Shown here: piece by piece, positions 28,349-36,382 of the stretch
Position numbering within the stretch: the stretch's first letter is position 1
How the letters are laid out: each line of letters opens with the position of its first letter
Assembly: GCA_024239075.1 (NCBI GenBank)
Contig: JANBVI010000055.1
Location: 1-64,000, forward strand
From: Fischerella sp. CENA71
Lineage (GTDB): Bacteria; Cyanobacteriota; Cyanobacteriia; Cyanobacteriales; Nostocaceae
Direction of reading: 5' to 3'
Length of the DNA stretch: 64,000 nt
Program-made: the position numbers and the translations under genes
The notes under the pieces: model-generated
The model's database searches: none
Told to the model about the DNA's origin: nothing
Seen by the model: only the letters and a program-made list of their open reading frames with translations

Positions 28349-28814
28349 TCAAATCTGATTCTCAAATTCCTCTCTGCTTGCGGAGAGGGCTATTATATAG
28401 AACACAGATGCACGCCGATAAATACAGATGATTTATTGGTGTGCATTTATATTTATGGTGTCTTAGCAATCTATTTCCATGTCAACAGATTTTGTTGATA
28501 GTGTTTGTATATCATCAGGTAGTTATACAGTAAAAATCTGTATAATAGTTGCATACTGAGGACACACAAAAAATTTTTTGACCTTACCATTAAAATGCTT
28601 GTAAAACTTTCTCTAGCTGAATTGCTGAGTATGAGATAGGGACATTTTCCGCATAATAATTTATGCTGCTTCATATCTCAGTGTAGACCGTTATTGAAAG
28701 TAATTTGTCAGTATAGAAAATCTCTGCAAGCAATTATGAGGTAAGTAGCAATAAATGTGTTTTTTGGGGAAATTAGTGTGGTGTATTTAGGTTTTAGCTG
28801 TTGGAGTGATCAAT
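28349..28814. other. Intergenic region after gcvP
   Basis: 466 bp. It holds the hairpin at 28410-28444 and a second, bulged palindrome at 28632-28680 (TGAGATA/TATCTCA outside GCATAA/TTATGC). No gene seen. The right end carries the ribosome-binding site of the nuclease-like gene. Confidence 0.5.
28410..28444 (+). terminator. Hairpin downstream of gcvP, possible terminator
   Basis: GCACGCCGATAAAT (28410-28423) pairs with ATTTATTGGTGTGC (28431-28444); the two mismatches in DNA become G-U pairs in RNA. It is followed by ATTTATATTTATGG rather than a clean T-run. The core GATAAATACAGAT is shared with the terminator at 56319-56364, so it may be a dispersed repeat used as a terminator. Confidence 0.45.
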
Positions 28815-30020
28815 ATGGCATTCGTAGATGACATCGTGAAGGTTGCGGAGCAAGTCCGAAAAAGGGCTGAAGCAGTCTCAGGCGAAGAAGCAACAAAAAT
28901 GGGATTGATTGTGCCTTTTTTTAGCACTCTCGGCTACGATGTTTTCGACCCTACAGAGGTTATCCCTGAATACATAGCTGACTTTGCAACTCGGAGGTCA
29001 GGGCAGATGGAGAAAGTAGACTATGCAATATCAATCAGCAACGCGATCGTCATGCTTGTAGAGGCGAAAGCCCGCGACAAAAAGCCGGAAGCTCATGATG
29101 GTCAGTTAAAAAGGTACTTCAACGGGTTGCTTTCAGCTAAGGTGGCTATTGTTACAAATGGCATTGAGTATCTCTTCTTCACAGATTTACGCCATGAAAA
29201 CATGATGGATGATGAACCCTTCTTTATCTTCAACATCCTCAATTACGACCAAAAGCAAGTTGAAAACCTAAAATTTTTTCACAGAGATAACTTTGATGCT
29301 CTCGTGATCAAACGACATGCTGAAGAGATGGTTTATCTCACTGGAATGACTCAACTCATGGACAGTCTTTTGCGTTCTCCGTCTGATGAATTCATTCGTT
29401 TCTTGATTTCTCAGCTTGGTAGCATTAGTTCTAGATATGCGATAGAGAGCAGGATTAATAACAAGGTTATTGAGAAATTTCGACCGATTGTGAAAAAATC
29501 TATTCAAGGCAGCTTGGTTGAGTTAATGACCCAATCTATCAACAAGGAGATGGGTCAGTCCAGTGAAATCTCTTCCCCTACACAGTTAATGGAAGAGATA
29601 GAAGAAATTCAGGATGAACTAGAACAAAGTTTGGAAGACATAAAAATAGAGACAACTGCTGAAGAACTGGAAGCATTTGAGAAAATTAAGGCTATTGCAG
29701 CGCGGTCTAAAATCTACAGTTTAGAGGTCAAATACAAGGATGTTGTGTCATATTTCGGATTGAATGTTGGTAAGGTAACATGGTGGTTTCTAAGGCTGTA
29801 TTTATCCCCCAAGAAGAAGAGTTTTGTAGCTCGATTACCTGTTGACGAAGTCAAGAAATTATCATTAGGTTTTGAAGTTCAAGAGATGTCCGCTTCATTT
29901 GGAGATGCAACGGCAAGAGTGATTATTTCATCAATTGATGACTTGGATATTCTCAGTGATTTAATCCTCAAATGCTATGAGACTGAAGCCTCGAAACGAA
30001 TATCCGGAAAGGTAGTATAG
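28815..30020 (+). CDS. HsdR N-terminal-type PD-(D/E)XK nuclease domain protein, orphan
   Basis: About 401 residues. The N-terminal ~170 residues match the type I restriction HSDR_N-like nuclease fold: IVPFFSTLGYDVFDP, then EKVDYAI (metal Asp) and VMLVEAKA (the E-x-K pair), QLKRYF and IVTNGIEYLFF. The C-terminal half is helical with a coiled acidic stretch (~260-300), then a compact basic domain. There is no helicase motor, methylase or specificity subunit nearby, so it is not a complete restriction system. Such lone proteins are common and of unknown role. ATG at 28815 is preferred because TTGGAG sits 8-9 bases upstream; GTG at 28806 would add three residues. Confidence 0.8.
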   Translation: MAFVDDIVKVAEQVRKRAEAVSGEEATKMGLIVPFFSTLGYDVFDPTEVIPEYIADFATRRSGQMEKVDYAISISNAIVMLVEAKARDKKPEAHDGQLKRYFNGLLSAKVAIVTNGIEYLFFTDLRHENMMDDEPFFIFNILNYDQKQVENLKFFHRDNFDALVIKRHAEEMVYLTGMTQLMDSLLRSPSDEFIRFLISQLGSISSRYAIESRINNKVIEKFRPIVKKSIQGSLVELMTQSINKEMGQSSEISSPTQLMEEIEEIQDELEQSLEDIKIETTAEELEAFEKIKAIAARSKIYSLEVKYKDVVSYFGLNVGKVTWWFLRLYLSPKKKSFVARLPVDEVKKLSLGFEVQEMSASFGDATARVIISSIDDLDILSDLILKCYETEASKRISGKVV

Positions 30021-30351
30021 CTTCAAAGCCGTGACGATGCACAGCAACCTAACTTCACTATTACCGAAAGTTTATCAAAACTAGACCACAGCTAACGGTC
30101 GTAACTATGGGCGAGTGATCGCGAATAGATACTAGCTTCTGTACTATGGGCGATCACATCTCTGGATACTTGGCTTCTACTATCTTCAGCCATATTGCCA
30201 TCAAACCTAAAAAATAACAGACTCTCCTTTTAACAAACACCACATGATGCCTCAGTATTTGAGTTTGCTGCAAAAAATTAAGTGTTCCATCACTCTCACG
30301 AGAGTAATGGAACAGGTTTAGAGAGTGTATGCCACACTATTACCTCAAAGA
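30021..30351. other. Intergenic region between convergent genes
   Basis: 331 bp. It contains two near copies of TACTATGGGCGA (about 30105 and 30153) in the direct sense, and the terminator hairpin at 30285-30312. No gene seen. Confidence 0.5.
30276..30312 (-). terminator. Terminator of the Pro/Thr-rich membrane protein gene
   Basis: TTCCAT-C-ACTCT (30285-30296) pairs with AGAGT-A-ATGGAA (30301-30312), with one internal mismatch. Read on the minus strand the stem is followed by CACTTAATTTTTTG, so it fits an intrinsic terminator for the gene ending at 30352. Confidence 0.6.
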
Positions 30352-31038
30352 TCATTGTTGAGATGAACTGCTATTAGGTGTTACATCTGTTTGATTTTGT
30401 TCATCTTGGGAAGGATTGTTTGTACTAGTAGCGTTTGGTGAAGTGGTGGGAGCTGTGGTAGGGGTTGTAGTAGAAGTGCTACTACTGGAAGTAGATGGTG
30501 ATGTAGGTGCAGTCTGTGTATTAGAAGGCTGTTGTGGTGGGACAGTAATGTTGATGTTGGGCGATGTGGTAGGTACTGGTGAAGTTTGTTGTTCGGGAAC
30601 TGGAATAGGAACAGGAACTTCCCTAGTTCTTTCGATAATTTTGGTTTGTTGAGGTTGCGGCGTTAGAGTTGCATCAGGAGTTGGACTATAAGTTGGTGCT
30701 GTTGTTTGTGATGGTGTGGCTGTGTTATCTATCGCTGGATCGGGTCGATTAAAGTACCAAATTGCACCACCTATTAATCCTGCTAAAGCAGCAATCAAAA
30801 AGCCTAACAACAATCCTTGCGATGCATTATTAGTATCTCGTTGTGCAAGGTCTTCTTGATAGTTACGTTCAGATACTCGACCTTGTACATAACCACTACG
30901 GTAAGACTGGGAATCTACACTATTGTTGTTAACAGTTTCAGCAGTTCGTGTAACCTTGGTATGAGTATCGCCATTACCATCAATATAACTATCTTGTCGA
31001 ACTTCACGATAGCTTTGATTGTCGTTTGGATTAGTCAT
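30352..31038 (-). CDS. Single-pass membrane protein with Pro/Thr/Ser-rich tail
   Basis: 228 residues from the chosen start. An N-terminal polar region (SYREVRQDSYIDGNGD..., with SYRSGYVQGRVSERNYQE) precedes one membrane helix (LLLGFLIAALAGLIGGAIWYF, ~78-98). A low-complexity tail of Thr, Pro, Ser and Gln follows, with a PVPIPVPE block, typical of an extended periplasmic segment. No enzymatic motif. Similar proteins are seen in Nostocales but I know no function. An upstream ATG at 31107 would add a hydrophobic 23-residue prefix; I chose 31038 (MTNPNDNQ) because it resembles the usual N-terminus of this family. Confidence 0.7.
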   Translation of the reverse strand: MTNPNDNQSYREVRQDSYIDGNGDTHTKVTRTAETVNNNSVDSQSYRSGYVQGRVSERNYQEDLAQRDTNNASQGLLLGFLIAALAGLIGGAIWYFNRPDPAIDNTATPSQTTAPTYSPTPDATLTPQPQQTKIIERTREVPVPIPVPEQQTSPVPTTSPNINITVPPQQPSNTQTAPTSPSTSSSSTSTTTPTTAPTTSPNATSTNNPSQDEQNQTDVTPNSSSSQQ

Positions 31039-31410
31039 AATTCTTGATGTAATTATTACAAATAAATAAGAGAAAAGTAGATGCAGAAAACTTTTAAGGT
31101 TCATCAAGTTAAAGAACCTTCGCTGTTTTCGTCCAGAGTTATTTAAAAATTTGTTTTGATTTACTATCAGAATAGTTTGGCTTTTGAAAGCGATGCTTCT
31201 ATCTAAAGAAGGGAAATGGACTTTAACTAAAGGATGAATAACTATCGCCAGGAAATATCATATTTTTGGAACAGACGGCTTAAAAATGCGATAAATGAGC
31301 GATCGCACGGTTGTAAATCTTCAAGCAGTCTGTTTTTTCTAAAACTACCCGCAGGGTATTGCACCTAATTTGAAACTTAGAGTTTCGGCAATGTTTGTGT
31401 AAGTCCTGTG
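31039..31410. other. Intergenic region
   Basis: 372 bp between two minus-strand genes. It includes one GCGATCGC site near 31300 and no clear hairpin or gene. It presumably contains the promoter of the membrane-protein gene. An in-frame extension of that gene to 31107 is possible but not preferred. Confidence 0.4.
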
Positions 31411-32283
31411 CTATTTGCTGATTAAATTTTGTAATTCTGTTTGTAAAGGTAGAGGTTGATATCCTAATGCAAAAGCTTTGGAACTATCTAAAGAAACATC
31501 GCTGGGTCTGGGTGCAGACATTTTTACATCTTGTTGCAAACAGGCTTTTAATCCAGTAGTAGGTAATTGAAATATTTCTACTAATAAACGTCCAAAATCA
31601 TAGCGAGAAATTCTTTCTTTGCCACCCAAATGAATGATTCCTTGTACTTTTTCTAATGCTAATAACAGTCCTTTAGCTGCGGTGTCAGCACTAACTGGTG
31701 TGCGAAATTCATCTGTAAATAGTTTTAGTTCTTTGCCTTCTTTAAGAGTTTGGATAAATGGCTGTATGAAGCTGGTAGCTGTGGGTGTTGCTGCACCAAA
31801 CATTAATGGCATTCTACACACAGCAGTTAAAGGATAGCGTTCTAATATTCCTAATTCTGCCATTACTTTTTGTTCACCGTATTTATTTACAGGACATACG
31901 GGATCTGTTTCTCGATAAGGAGGATTTAAACCATCAAAAACAAGGTCAGTAGATGTAAATACGCAAGGAATATAATAATCTGCACACAAACTAGCAATAT
32001 TGTGAGAAACCATAACATTCGTTGCGTAAGTTTCTTCTGGATGATTTTGACAATAATTAGGTTGTGATTGTGCGGCGGTATGAATTACTGCGGCTGGCTG
32101 AATTTCTCGAAATATTTGTTGCAAATCCTGAAAGTTTGTTAAATCGACTTTCAGGATTTTGGTATGAGGAATTTTTACAGAATTAGTCAAGAAAGTTCCA
32201 TAGACTTCCCAGTTGAGATTTGCTAATTGGCAAACATGCCAACCTAAAAATCCACTAGCCCCAGTAACTAATAGTTTTCGCAT
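31411..32283 (-). CDS. RmlD/MAT2B-like SDR (dTDP-4-dehydrorhamnose reductase-type)
   Basis: 290 residues of the extended short-chain dehydrogenase fold. Visible are the NAD(P)-binding VTGASGFLGWH at the N-terminus, the catalytic Thr-Ser region in VFTSTDLVFDG, YGEQK giving the Tyr-X3-Lys pair, and the RmlD-like FRTPVSADTAAKG. The family reduces dTDP-4-keto-rhamnose for cell-envelope sugar synthesis, but many cyanobacterial members act on unknown nucleotide sugars. rfbA, rfbB and rfbC are not adjacent. Upstream on the same strand is a Uma2 protein (45 bp gap), possibly co-transcribed but unrelated in role. Confidence 0.87.
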   Translation of the reverse strand: MRKLLVTGASGFLGWHVCQLANLNWEVYGTFLTNSVKIPHTKILKVDLTNFQDLQQIFREIQPAAVIHTAAQSQPNYCQNHPEETYATNVMVSHNIASLCADYYIPCVFTSTDLVFDGLNPPYRETDPVCPVNKYGEQKVMAELGILERYPLTAVCRMPLMFGAATPTATSFIQPFIQTLKEGKELKLFTDEFRTPVSADTAAKGLLLALEKVQGIIHLGGKERISRYDFGRLLVEIFQLPTTGLKACLQQDVKMSAPRPSDVSLDSSKAFALGYQPLPLQTELQNLISK

Positions 32284-32327
32284 ACATCACAATTTCACAC
32301 CATTGAGGCAGAGAATAGCATACAATT

Positions 32328-32888
32328 TTAGATTTTTACATCCTCATAAATATCTGCGATCGCGATTTCTAAGTCTACAGAAGCTAATTTGAGATTATCT
32401 TCTGCTTGCAATTCTTCTACCAACCAATTGTTTTGCTTGTTTTTACGGTAAACCTCAACCTTGATTTCTGATTCTGAAACTAATACATACTCTTGCAAAC
32501 TGTTTAACCAACGGTAATTCAGCAGCTTTTCGTTACGATGAATACGTTCCGTGGCCGAGGAAAAGACTTCCATTATCAAACAAGGTTGATGCTTGTAAAG
32601 TTTTTCTCGGTCTTGAGGATTGCAAGTGACAGAGATATGGGGGTAATAAAATATGTCTAAGTCATCAATCCTAATCTTCATCTCTGATGAATAGGTTCGA
32701 TAATCTGTACCAAGCAAATGTGTACGTAATCGGAGCAATATATTGCTAGTAATCACTTTACATTGCTCACTGTCTTCTCGCATTGGATAGACTTGACCCG
32801 CTAGATATTCGTAACGGATTCGGCTTTCTAGTTCAAATTGCAAATATTCGTCAACGCTGACATTCAAAAATTTGGTATGAGTATACAT
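32328..32888 (-). CDS. Uma2-family (DUF820) PD-(D/E)XK protein, possibly inactive
   Basis: 186 residues with the Uma2 layout: SVDEYLQFELESRIRYEYLAGQVYPM at the N-terminus, a central YRTYSSEMKIRI strand, then the region that normally reads YPDVxVxC and a LIxEVLSxST stretch. Here the expected metal Asp is His (YYPHISVTC), and the usual D of the following TExxDRxxK stretch is also His (TERIHRNEK). The Glu of LIMEVFS and the Lys are kept. Members are abundant, fast-duplicating cyanobacterial proteins of unknown role, annotated as endonucleases by fold. The two Asp-to-His changes suggest reduced or lost nuclease activity. Confidence 0.85.
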   Translation of the reverse strand: MYTHTKFLNVSVDEYLQFELESRIRYEYLAGQVYPMREDSEQCKVITSNILLRLRTHLLGTDYRTYSSEMKIRIDDLDIFYYPHISVTCNPQDREKLYKHQPCLIMEVFSSATERIHRNEKLLNYRWLNSLQEYVLVSESEIKVEVYRKNKQNNWLVEELQAEDNLKLASVDLEIAIADIYEDVKI

Positions 32889-33352
32889 CCTCTCTCACAC
32901 TGTGTAGATGGCTAAATGCTAAGTAAGTTTTCCAGAATTTTTTGAAATCAGCACCCCGGTTTAGTTTGCATATCTAAGTCAGTTGATGTAGTTATGATTT
33001 TGTAGATGCGATCGCAACTGTACTGACAAAGTCATACAGATGCTTTGTGATCAAACTAACTTGATATTAAGCTAATACTATCTAGTTATATATCGTAAAT
33101 GCTTATGGTGTAAATATAAGTCAACGAATGTAACAATTAGCTCATCAGATAAAAAGCTTGTAAAAGCCTGATAAAGAAGGTTTCATCTAAATCACTTAGC
33201 AAACTTTGGTATATATTCAAACTTGCTACTTAAAACTGAGTTTTTTTATTTTTACGAAACTTTATTGTCATGTTACATAGTCCTCTTCTAGCTACATCAT
33301 AATTTTCTAAATAGAAGAGAACAAATTTAAACTATTTATAACTTTTATTTAA
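32889..33352. other. AT-rich intergenic region
   Basis: 464 bp between the Uma2 gene start and the obgE stop, both on the minus strand. One HIP1-like GCGATCGC lies near 33007. No open frame, tRNA fold or convincing terminator was seen. Confidence 0.45.
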
Positions 33353-34369
33353 CTAACTTAATGTTACTTCATTACATTTCTCTAACAGTGTCCAAATTTC
33401 CTGGAGCATCGGTTCTAATCCAGCACCAGTAACACCTGAAATTAAGAATACTGGAGCGTGGGAAAGATGATTAAGTTGTGTTGCTAGTGCTTTTAAATCT
33501 ACACTTTCCCTATCTACTGCATCGATTTTGTTGATAGCTAAGATTTGAGGGCGATCTGATAGACCTCTGCCGTAATCTTGCAATTCTTGGTGAATGATTT
33601 TATAGTCTGCGATCGCATCTTCACTAGTAGCATCAATTAAATGCAACAGCACTCGCGTGCGTTCAATATGACGCAAGAAATCATGTCCTAGCCCCGCTCC
33701 GTGAGAAGCACCTGCAATTAATCCTGGAATGTCCGCAAAAACTGTACCATCACCATTGGGTTTACGTACCACACCCAAATTTGGCACAAGAGTAGTGAAG
33801 GGATAATCAGCAATTTTCGGACGTGCTGCTGATAAAGCAGAGATTAAAGTGGATTTTCCCGCATTGGGTAAACCAATAATTCCCACTTCTGCTAAAAGTT
33901 TTAACTCTAAACGCAGCTGCTTTACTTCTCCTGGTAATCCTGGTAAAGCATACTCAGGGGCGCGGTTGCGGTTACTCAAAAAATACTGATTACCCAGTCC
34001 ACCTTTACCACCTTTAGCAACTAGCAATTCTTGCTCAGATTGCACCAAATCCCCGATTAATTCTTCTGTTTCGGCATCATAAACCACCGTACCACAGGGA
34101 ACTTCGATAATTAGATCCTTGCCATTTGCTCCGGTGCGATTATTGGGACCACCGCGAGAACCAGGTTCTGCTTGAAAAAGATGGTTATATCTGAAGTCAA
34201 GTAAGGTTTGCAAGTTTTCCACCGCACGTAAAATCACCGAACCGCCCTTTCCCCCATTACCGCCAGAAGGCCCACCTGCTGGTACATACTTTTCCCGTCG
34301 GAAAGCGACTATTCCATCGCCTCCCTTACCTGCTGCGACTTCAATTTTTGCTTGATCGATGAATTGCAT
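33353..34369 (-). CDS. obgE: GTPase Obg/CgtA
   Basis: 338 residues. The N-terminal Obg fold (1-158) is glycine-rich ([39 protein letters not shown]). The G domain has P-loop GLPNAGKST, switch region [24 protein letters not shown] and NKIDA. The C-terminal OCT domain of some Obg proteins is absent, which is normal for cyanobacteria. The protein binds the 50S ribosome and links ribosome maturation to growth control. Its upstream spacer holds inverted heptamer repeats. Same strand as the downstream Uma2/SDR genes but 460 bp away, so transcribed separately. Confidence 0.97.
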   Translation of the reverse strand: MQFIDQAKIEVAAGKGGDGIVAFRREKYVPAGGPSGGNGGKGGSVILRAVENLQTLLDFRYNHLFQAEPGSRGGPNNRTGANGKDLIIEVPCGTVVYDAETEELIGDLVQSEQELLVAKGGKGGLGNQYFLSNRNRAPEYALPGLPGEVKQLRLELKLLAEVGIIGLPNAGKSTLISALSAARPKIADYPFTTLVPNLGVVRKPNGDGTVFADIPGLIAGASHGAGLGHDFLRHIERTRVLLHLIDATSEDAIADYKIIHQELQDYGRGLSDRPQILAINKIDAVDRESVDLKALATQLNHLSHAPVFLISGVTGAGLEPMLQEIWTLLEKCNEVTLS

Positions 34370-34385
34370 AATTTAGTTATTTGTT

Positions 34386-34560
34386 ATTTGTCCTGTGTCA
34401 TTGGTCATTAGTCATTGGTCATTCGATTTGGGATTTTGGATGCGTGGAAAATGGAATTGACTCCACAGATTTTTCTGCTTGCTTTGCACCATCAAAGAAG
34501 TATAGGTCATTAGTCAAAAGTCTTGTACTAATGATTAATGACCAATGACCAATGACCACT
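34386..34560. repeat. Opposed heptamer-repeat arrays (TCATTGG / CCAATGA)
   Basis: In the 193-bp spacer, GTCATTGGTCATTAGTCATT (from ~34397) and its complement-like AATGACCAATGACCAATGACC (~34537-34557) face each other across ~110 bp. This could form a long hairpin between obgE and the TerB-domain gene. Same heptamer as at 24607. Confidence 0.85.
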
Positions 34561-34562
34561 AA

Positions 34563-35255
34563 CTAAATATATTCTGAAATATCCTCACCGCATTCATCTG
34601 CTAAATAGGAGAGGGCGCGAAAACGTAAGCTCACGAGTTGTTCATACAGGGGATTGAGTTTACATAAAGGTGGGATGTGTACTATTTTGTGTCCAAATAG
34701 CTTGATGTCACGTTCAAATGGACACTGGGAAGGAATCATTTTACATAAAAAACGGGCGACTCTGGGATCTTGGATGTCTAGTCCGTCGAGCCAGTCGCGC
34801 ACTGGGTATAATGCGTCAAGTTGTCGCTTTGTGGGTGCAAGAACTAAAGGAGTCTGTACCTGCTGTTCTAGTGGCTCTGTTGGGTGAAATTCTAAAGTAT
34901 GACGCAGAGCTTCTAGTAAGTCTTCTGGTTCTCCCAAAGCCTTGCACAACTCGTGCAGAAGATAGTCTTCGCTTTTAGAATATGTACCATCAGCGATCGC
35001 CACCATCACAGCTGTACGTAAGAAATTTTCTGCTGCTGACGTACCGTGACCCAGAACAACAGCTAATTCCTCTGGTTCAATAACGTCCAAAGACTCCAAT
35101 TTTGTCTCAGGAGCCAGTTCATCTTTAGTAATGCTGGCAATTAATTCTTGTTCTTGGTTATCAAAATCACCATCTGCCCAAGCAATAGTCAGTAATCCAC
35201 GCAGCCATGCTGCTATTTGTTCACTACTGTAGGGAGATTGAACGGCACTTGTCAT
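34563..35255 (-). CDS. TerB-like domain fused to Mo-nitrogenase C-terminal (Mo-nitro_C) domain
   Basis: 230 residues. The N-terminal ~130 residues are an all-helical TerB/tellurite-resistance-like fold with repeated acidic loops (IAWADGDFDNQEQELI and IADGTYSKSEDYLLHEL), which could bind metal. The C-terminal ~85 residues are the Mo-dependent nitrogenase C-terminal domain, recognised by PVRDWLDGLDIQDPRVARF, the Cys pair in CKMIPSQCPFERD, IPPLCKLNPLYEQL and ADECGEDI. The latter domain is found in many cyanobacteria, often next to nitrogen-fixation genes, without a settled function. No nif genes are in the window. Monocistronic, divergent from the methyltransferase gene. Confidence 0.88.
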   Translation of the reverse strand: MTSAVQSPYSSEQIAAWLRGLLTIAWADGDFDNQEQELIASITKDELAPETKLESLDVIEPEELAVVLGHGTSAAENFLRTAVMVAIADGTYSKSEDYLLHELCKALGEPEDLLEALRHTLEFHPTEPLEQQVQTPLVLAPTKRQLDALYPVRDWLDGLDIQDPRVARFLCKMIPSQCPFERDIKLFGHKIVHIPPLCKLNPLYEQLVSLRFRALSYLADECGEDISEYI

Positions 35256-35525
35256 AAACTCACGCCTCTAGCTTTTCCCAAGTCCATACTAGTACAAGAA
35301 GGCAGGAGACAGTAGAGGCAGAGTGGGTTTTCAAAGTAAGCAAAACGCAGAAGCTAGAAAGCTTACATGATAAGCTTTTCATTCTTTTTCAAAAGTACTT
35401 TTATTTACACCTTCAAATTTTCCTATAGTTCACTGCTCTGTGTGTTCTGTAATGATTTTGTCGTGCTAAAATTATTGAGAATTTTTATAATTAGTTTTAT
35501 CTTATCAGCTACTTAAATAAGATTT

Positions 35526-36344
35526 ATGACTAAAACAAAAGTCAATCTTGGTGTCATCCAAGAAACATTGTTAATTACCCTATGGGCAAGAGCTACTGAA
35601 ATAAAGCAATCTGATCCGATTATTAGAGACTACAAATCAGCTGAGATTCTCCAAGCAATTGATTATAATTTTGATAAATTTATTAATGCAAAAAATTCGC
35701 AAACGGGGACTTGTTTACGAGGTATGATCCTCGACAACTGGATACGTAATTATCTAGAACAATACCCCCAAGGTACAGTTGTCGAGATTGGCGCTGGATT
35801 GAATACACGCTTTGAACGAGTGGATAACGGACAAGTACGCTGGTTTGATTTAGATTTACCGGATGTCATGGAATTGCGGAAACAGTTTTTTCAAGAAACA
35901 GAACGTCGTCGCTTCATCACTGCTTCTTGTTTAGATACAGATTGGTTTGAGTGTGTAAAAGCTGTGAGTATGCAACCCTGCATATTTGTAGCAGAAGGTG
36001 TGCTGATGTATCTCAGTGAAAAGCAAGTGAAGCAGCTTTTTACCAATCTTTTACAAAAGTTTCCAGGTTCATGGTTTGCTTTTGATTCTATGTCTCCTTT
36101 GATAGTAAAAAATCAAAAGTACCACGATTCTCTTAGATACACATCAGCCAAGTTTGATTGGGGAATTTCTGATATTCAGGAAATCAAAAATTGGGATAAT
36201 CGCTATCAAATATTGGATGTTTATAGATTTTGTGATTTACCAAATCAGTATTTGAAGCGTTTTTCCCTGATCAATCGCTTCTTATTTTCTTATATACCAG
36301 TCTTGGCAAATAGCTACCGTTTAGCTTTAGTTAAATTTGGTTAA
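35526..36344 (+). CDS. Class I SAM methyltransferase, LCM/PPM1-like
   Basis: 272 residues of the leucine-carboxyl-methyltransferase-like group. Marks: VVEIGAGLNTRFERV (SAM loop), WFDLDLPDVMELRKQFF (acidic ribose contact and following helix) and FVAEGVLMYLSEKQV, a hallmark of this family. In eukaryotes the family methylates a C-terminal leucine; bacterial relatives include O-methyltransferases of polyketide and peptide pathways. The C-terminal ~90 residues form the variable substrate cap. ATG at 35526 follows a weak leader. It lies 38 bp upstream of a glutamate-cysteine-ligase-like gene on the same strand, so the two are probably co-transcribed and may act on one product. Confidence 0.85.
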   Translation: MTKTKVNLGVIQETLLITLWARATEIKQSDPIIRDYKSAEILQAIDYNFDKFINAKNSQTGTCLRGMILDNWIRNYLEQYPQGTVVEIGAGLNTRFERVDNGQVRWFDLDLPDVMELRKQFFQETERRRFITASCLDTDWFECVKAVSMQPCIFVAEGVLMYLSEKQVKQLFTNLLQKFPGSWFAFDSMSPLIVKNQKYHDSLRYTSAKFDWGISDIQEIKNWDNRYQILDVYRFCDLPNQYLKRFSLINRFLFSYIPVLANSYRLALVKFG

Positions 36345-36382
36345 ATTCCAAAAATATAAATATTAAATCAAAGGTAGAAATA

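Noticed and set aside
30416-30652. Plus-strand Val/Gly-rich frame
   Set aside because: It mirrors the Thr/Pro-rich tail of the minus-strand membrane protein and has no start signal of its own.
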